This document shows, in pieces, positions 6,529 to 9,685 of a stretch of 9,685 bases of DNA. Position numbers and translations under genes: made by a program. Source of the DNA: an uncultured Nocardioides sp. (lineage in GTDB: Bacteria; Actinomycetota; Actinomycetes; Propionibacteriales; Nocardioidaceae); contig NZ_CAMPGZ010000160.1 of the NCBI RefSeq assembly GCF_946885725.1, positions 1 to 9,685 of the forward strand, written 5' to 3'. Position 1 is the first letter of the stretch, and every line of letters begins with the position of its first letter. Below the pieces are notes generated by a model that saw nothing but the letters and a program-made list of their open reading frames with translations, did not search any database and was not told the origin of the DNA.

Positions 6529-7584
6529 ATGACTCACCACTCAGCCCTGGTACGTCGCGCCGGCATCGTCGCCGTGGCGCTCGGCCTGGCCGTCGGCACC
6601 ACCGCCGCGCCCGCACTCGCGAAGCCGGCAAGCAACAACGGGGGCAAGACCGTCGACTGCACCGACTACGGCAAGGTCGCGAAGGCGCCGAAGGGCGCGA
6701 TCCCGCGCGACGACCAGCACGTCGTCAAGAAGGACCCGCTCCTCGTCGCGGCCGGGAAGGCCGCGAACGAGGCGAGGGCGGCCGCGAGCAGCGAGTTCGC
6801 GGTGACCGTCCCGGTCAGGTTCCACGAGATCGTCAAGACCAAGGGCAACGGCGGGGGAGACCTGTCCGACGCCCGGCTCCAGGCCCAGGTCGACGCCCTC
6901 AACGAGGGCTACGCCCGTACCGGCTTCACCTTCGTGTGGGACGAGGCCGGCAGCACCGAGACTGTCCAGCCGGAGTGGTTCAACCTGATCGCGGCCAACG
7001 GCGCCGAGCCCCGCTACTTCCGCGGCGGCGGCAAGGAGGTCGCGATGAAGAAGCAGCTGCACAGCGGCGACCCCGGCGTCCTCGACGTCTACACCGCCTC
7101 GCTCGGCCAGTCGCTGCTCGGGTGGGCCTACTTCCCGTCCGACTTCACCGACGCGACCTCGTCGGAGTACGGGCCGCTGCACCGCTACTTCGACGGTGTG
7201 GTCATCGACTTCCGGACCCTGCCGGTCGTCGACGGCGACACCGATGGCGACCAGCGGGTGTTCCCGCCCGGCACGTACGACGAGGGGGACACCCTCACCC
7301 ACGAGGTCGGCCACTGGCTGGAGCTGTACCACACGTTCCAGGGCGGCTGCCCGGACGACCCCGCCTACGGCGGCGGCGACCAGGTCGAGGACACCCCGGC
7401 GGAGGCGTCCCCGAACTTCCTGTGCCCCGAGGCCGGTGAGGACCCGCGGGACACCTGCCCGGACGACCCCGGTGCCGACCCGGTGAACAACTTCATGGAC
7501 TACTCGTTCGACGCCTGCCTGACGGAGTTCACGCCGGGTCAGGTCGAGCGCATGCAGATGGCCTGGAACGCGTTCCGCGGCTGA
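6529..7584 (+). CDS. Secreted zinc metalloprotease, M43 (pappalysin/cytophagalysin) type
   Basis: This 351-residue preproprotein has a signal peptide (1-31, with cleavage expected after APALA), a pro-region with a lone cysteine (C44), and a metzincin catalytic domain. The zinc motif is H258-E-V-G-H262-W-L-E-L-Y-H268 and the Met-turn is NFMDYS (M323). Four further cysteines (C274, C299, C310, C330) surround the active site, as in ulilysin-like enzymes with two disulfides. The position usually occupied by Gly in HExxHxxGxxH is Glu265 here. It should cleave extracellular proteins or peptides. The ATG at 6529 follows AAGGGGGA (6518-6525). C44 could act as a cysteine switch that keeps the zymogen inactive; this is inferred from known pro-metzincins. 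It is divergent from the Lrp-type regulator gene. Confidence 0.9.
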   Translation: MTHHSALVRRAGIVAVALGLAVGTTAAPALAKPASNNGGKTVDCTDYGKVAKAPKGAIPRDDQHVVKKDPLLVAAGKAANEARAAASSEFAVTVPVRFHEIVKTKGNGGGDLSDARLQAQVDALNEGYARTGFTFVWDEAGSTETVQPEWFNLIAANGAEPRYFRGGGKEVAMKKQLHSGDPGVLDVYTASLGQSLLGWAYFPSDFTDATSSEYGPLHRYFDGVVIDFRTLPVVDGDTDGDQRVFPPGTYDEGDTLTHEVGHWLELYHTFQGGCPDDPAYGGGDQVEDTPAEASPNFLCPEAGEDPRDTCPDDPGADPVNNFMDYSFDACLTEFTPGQVERMQMAWNAFRG

Positions 7585-7605
7585 CCGCGACACGTCGTAC
7601 GGCGC

Positions 7606-7635
7606 GAGCCCGGTGCCCGTCGGGGTGCCGGGCTC
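7606..7635 (+). terminator. Hairpin after the metalloprotease gene, probable terminator
   Basis: A 13-bp stem with two G-T pairs (GAGCCCGGTGCCC pairing with GGGTGCCGGGCTC) encloses a GTCG loop, 21 bases after the stop codon. No T-run follows, which is common for high-GC actinobacterial terminators. Confidence 0.6.
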
Positions 7636-7668
7636 CGTCGTACTCGGGGATGCCGGGCCAGCGATCAG

Positions 7669-7690
7669 GGGCGGAGTCAGGGTTCCGCCC
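7669..7690. promoter_or_regulatory. Inverted repeat GGGCGGA-N8-TCCGCCC upstream of the PspC gene
   Basis: Perfect 7-bp arms lie in the 182-base gap between the metalloprotease and PspC genes, about 77 bases before the PspC start. It may be an operator or a second weak hairpin for transcription end. Its role cannot be decided from the sequence. Confidence 0.3.
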
Positions 7691-7766
7691 GATGTGCCGG
7701 GGCCGGGTCGCGACGCACAGTGGTGGCAGGTCGACACGTCGTCGGCCAGCAACCCGGAGGAACACC

Positions 7767-8045
7767 ATGAACGACGTCCACCAGACCTTCGCCCGCCAGG
7801 GGCTCGTCCGACCGCGCGACAGCCGCGTTCTCGGCGGCGTCTGCGCCGGCCTCGGCCGACGGTTCGGCATCGACCCGTGGCCCGCGCGGCTGCTCTTCGT
7901 CCTCATCCTGATGGTGATCCCCGGCAGCCAGCTGCTCATCTACCCGGTGCTGTGGATCCTGATGCCGTCGGAGGAGAGCACGTACGAGTACGCCGGCGAG
8001 TACGGCGGCGGCTCGTACGGCCCGCCGGCGAACCCGTCCGCCTGA
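7767..8045 (+). CDS. Small PspC-domain membrane protein
   Basis: This 92-residue protein consists mainly of a PspC domain: RVLGGVCAGLGRRFGIDPWPARLLFVL (about 20-46) followed by a hydrophobic stretch to WILMPSEE (about 70). It ends in a Tyr/Gly/Ser-rich tail (72-92). PspC proteins sit in the cytoplasmic membrane and, in enterobacteria, take part in the phage-shock envelope stress response. Small stand-alone PspC proteins are common in actinobacteria, with roles mostly untested. The ATG at 7767 is chosen over an upstream in-frame start at 7650 because GGAGGAA (7756-7762) lies just before it and the PspC domain follows directly. The gene stands alone, with a strong terminator 24 bases after its stop, and no pspA-like partner is present in the window. 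Confidence 0.9.
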   Translation: MNDVHQTFARQGLVRPRDSRVLGGVCAGLGRRFGIDPWPARLLFVLILMVIPGSQLLIYPVLWILMPSEESTYEYAGEYGGGSYGPPANPSA

Positions 8046-8069
8046 CCCACGACAGCACGCCGAAACACG

Positions 8070-8104
8070 GGGCCCGCCTCCCGCCCGGGAGGCGGGCCCT
8101 TCAT
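8070..8104 (+). terminator. Rho-independent terminator after the PspC gene
   Basis: A perfect 13-bp stem (GGGCCCGCCTCCC at 8070-8082 with its complement at 8087-8099) encloses a GCCC loop and is followed by TTCATG. It is the strongest hairpin in the window and isolates the PspC gene. Confidence 0.9.
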
Positions 8105-8130
8105 GTCGCCAGTCATGTCCTGGTCATGCC
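8101..8130. promoter_or_regulatory. Three direct TCATGYC repeats spaced 12 and 11 bp
   Basis: TCATGTC occurs at 8101 and 8113, and TCATGCC at 8124. The spacing is about one helical turn, which places the copies on the same DNA face. They lie 85 bases or more before the small secreted protein gene, where an activator site would be expected. Phased direct repeats of this size resemble sites of OmpR/PhoB-type response regulators; the regulator here is unknown. Confidence 0.4.
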
Positions 8131-8214
8131 GCGCCACCCGGTCGAGCCATGGCGCTCGACCGACGGGAGGGCGAGAGTGGTCGTACCGTCACCGTGACGA
8201 CAAGGGGGAACGTC

Positions 8215-8583
8215 ATGACCACGCGTCCAGCGCGCATCGCGATCGCGACCATCACGGCGGGGATGGGGGTGACGACCTGGCTGGCCGCCCCGGCGTATGC
8301 GGCGGATCCGCCCGCTTCCTGGGATAACGAGCGCATCCTCGACTGCGGCGGCACGACGGTGCGGACCTACCTGACCCCGGCCGGGTTCGGCAGCGCCTTC
8401 CACGTCGTCGGCAGCACCGACGTCATCAAGCCCAAGCACGTGGAGGTCGTCTTCCCAGGCACGACCGAGGCGGTGACGACCTTCCACACCCCGGGCTTCG
8501 AGCGCAACAGACATGACATGGTCGCGTGCAGCTACACCGACCCTGGGGGGCTCGTCGTGAGCGTCGTCGGCGTCCGCACCTGA
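8215..8583 (+). CDS. Small secreted protein of unknown function
   Basis: This 122-residue protein starts with a clear signal peptide (1-29, hydrophobic core at about 9-25, cleavage expected at AYA|A). The mature part of about 93 residues is rich in beta-prone sequence, with two cysteines (C44 in LDCGG, C105 in VACSY) that could form one disulfide. It contains AFHVVGSTDVIKPKHVEVVF, but I recognise no named domain. The ATG at 8215 is chosen because AAGGGGGAA lies at the right distance and the signal peptide begins there; an in-frame start at 8149 would place 22 charged residues before it. The leader ACAAGGGGGA is almost the same as that of the metalloprotease gene. It may be an exported surface protein; the function is unknown. 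Confidence 0.8.
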   Translation: MTTRPARIAIATITAGMGVTTWLAAPAYAADPPASWDNERILDCGGTTVRTYLTPAGFGSAFHVVGSTDVIKPKHVEVVFPGTTEAVTTFHTPGFERNRHDMVACSYTDPGGLVVSVVGVRT

Positions 8584-8594
8584 CCGGGCTCGTC

Positions 8595-8609
8595 GACCTG
8601 GCTCAGGTC
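8595..8609 (+). terminator. Short hairpin after the small secreted protein gene
   Basis: GACCTG-GCT-CAGGTC forms a 6-bp stem with a 3-base loop 11 bases after the stop codon, with no T-run. It may be a weak terminator. Confidence 0.3.
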
Positions 8610-8662
8610 TGAGCGCGTGATACCGGCACGACAGCCGCGACCGGGTCGGGCATGATGCTCGG

Positions 8663-9685
8663 GTGCAGGACGACGTGCTCGAGCAGCGCGAAGCGGGGGA
8701 GATGAGGATCCGGCTCGCCGCCGACGCCGCGAGCGTGCCCGGGGCGCGCCGGTTCGTGACCGACGGGCTGACCTCGCTCGGCCGGACCGAGCTCCTCGAC
8801 GACGCCGCCCTGTGCGTGACCGAGCTGGCCGCCAACGCGGCGCTGCACAGCTCGAGCACGTTCATGGAGGTGGCGCTGCGGGCGATCGACCAGTCGGTGC
8901 AGATCGTGGTCGAGGACGACGGGCCGGTGCCGGCCGAGGTGGTCGTGCCGCGGGCGTCGTTCGACGAGCCCGGCGAACCCGACAAGCCCGAGAGCGACGA
9001 CGAGCTCGACCTCGACGAGCTGGACCTGGCGCTCGCGGACGAGAGCACCACCGGCCGCGGCCTCGGCATCGTGTCGGTGCTGGCCCAGGACTGGGGCGTC
9101 GAGGAGACCGGCGACGGGAAGCGCGTGTGGCTGACCCTCGCCGAGGGCGACGGGACCCACGCCGTACGCCCTCCCACGGTGAGTACGGCGTCCGCCGGCC
9201 GCGCCGAGGACGCGGCGCTGCCCGAGGGGTGGGCGGTCGTGCGGCTGGCGGGATGTCCGGTGCACCTGAGCCTGCGCCAGGACAGCCACCTCGACGAGCT
9301 GGTTCGCGAGCTGCAGCTGCTCGACGCCGAGCAGGCCGCCCCGGAGTCGAGGGAGCTGGCGCACCGGATCGCGGCGCTCCTGGCGTCGCCGGCCCACGCG
9401 CGGTTCACCGGCCGTCGCATCGCCCAGCAGGCCGCGGCCGAGGGCAGGACGCACGTCGACATCGACATGGCCATGCCGCGCGAGCTCGCGCCCCATGTGC
9501 GCGCCCTGCAGGAGGCGGTCCGCGAGGCCGACCGGCTCTGCGAGGAGCAGCGGCTGCTCACTCTTGCTTCCGACGTGGACCTCGACGACCTGCGCGCGTG
9601 GATGACCGAGGAGGTCAGCGGCCAGCTCGAGCACGGCAACGAGCCGGTGCCGTGGGAGGTCTGGCGGGCGAGCCGCCACAACTAG
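8663..9685 (+). CDS. RsbW-like ATP-binding protein (GHKL fold) with acidic insert and unknown C-terminal region
   Basis: Residues 14-160 form a serine-kinase-type GHKL ATPase domain: N-box ELAANAALHS (E54, N58), G1 box VEDDGP (D86-G87), and G2 box TTGRGLGIV (129-137). Between G1 and G2, in the ATP-lid region, is an insert of about 28 residues with many Asp and Glu (100-127). Residues 187-340 are largely helical and match no domain I recognise. Such proteins are often anti-sigma-factor kinases in RsbW/SpoIIAB-type partner switching, controlling a sigma factor through an antagonist; no sigma factor or antagonist gene lies in this window. Start choice is uncertain: GTG at 8663 gives 340 residues but has no clear ribosome site, while ATG at 8702 (327 residues) has a GGGGGAG only one or two bases away. 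The TAG stop is the last codon of the window, so the gene is complete. Confidence 0.85.
   Translation: MQDDVLEQREAGEMRIRLAADAASVPGARRFVTDGLTSLGRTELLDDAALCVTELAANAALHSSSTFMEVALRAIDQSVQIVVEDDGPVPAEVVVPRASFDEPGEPDKPESDDELDLDELDLALADESTTGRGLGIVSVLAQDWGVEETGDGKRVWLTLAEGDGTHAVRPPTVSTASAGRAEDAALPEGWAVVRLAGCPVHLSLRQDSHLDELVRELQLLDAEQAAPESRELAHRIAALLASPAHARFTGRRIAQQAAAEGRTHVDIDMAMPRELAPHVRALQEAVREADRLCEEQRLLTLASDVDLDDLRAWMTEEVSGQLEHGNEPVPWEVWRASRHN

Noticed and set aside
7588..7742. Direct repeat CGACACGTCGT at 7588 and 7732
   Set aside because: It is only 11 bases of common high-GC sequence, flanks no gene, and shows no mobile-element features.
8113..9681. Long minus-strand open frame of 522 codons at the right end
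   Set aside because: It is Ser/Arg-rich, spans two plus-strand genes with clear signals, and has no recognisable domain.
1..9685. CRISPR array, insertion sequence, phage or defence genes
   Set aside because: No spaced repeats, transposase, integrase, nuclease or reverse transcriptase motifs were seen on either strand.

Overview
The window is high-GC DNA with actinobacterial gene style: GTG and TTG starts, AGGAGG-like ribosome sites, and strong G+C bias at third codon positions. Protein types and gene order fit a Nocardioides-like member of the Propionibacteriales. This is inferred from style and family resemblance, not from a database match. It looks like chromosomal sequence; I see no transposase, integrase, phage gene or CRISPR array.

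Layout. Left part, plus strand: the last 18 codons of an unknown gene with an Asp-Asp-Asp-Arg repeat tail (1-57), a membrane-anchored DsbA-like thiol oxidoreductase (67-849), a perfect-stem terminator (870-908), and an adenosine-deaminase-family enzyme (985-2034). Minus strand, convergent: a decayed quinone oxidoreductase remnant (2031-2319) whose stop overlaps the deaminase stop, then tRNA-Arg(UCU) (2350-2423).

Central part, minus strand, in transcription order: a tandem-domain Lrp/AsnC regulator (6372-5350), an AbgT-family transporter (5244-3682) and an M20 carboxypeptidase (3685-2492) that overlaps the transporter by GTGA. The likely logic is uptake of an acyl-glutamate or peptide such as p-aminobenzoyl-glutamate by AbgT, hydrolysis in the cytoplasm by the M20 enzyme, and control by the adjacent regulator. 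A 7-6-7 inverted repeat lies just upstream of the transporter gene.

Right part, plus strand: a secreted M43-type zinc metalloprotease (6529-7584), a small PspC-domain membrane protein (7767-8045) with a 13-bp perfect terminator, a small secreted protein of unknown function (8215-8583), and an RsbW-like ATP-binding protein with an acidic insert and an uncharacterised helical C-terminal half (8663-9685). These look like separate transcription units for the cell surface and stress regulation.

The most notable points are the AbgT/M20/Lrp module, the internally deleted oxidoreductase pseudogene beside the tRNA, the unusual GHKL-type protein at the right end, and a phased triple repeat upstream of the small secreted protein. 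No window-wide novel system such as a defence island or retron can be supported.
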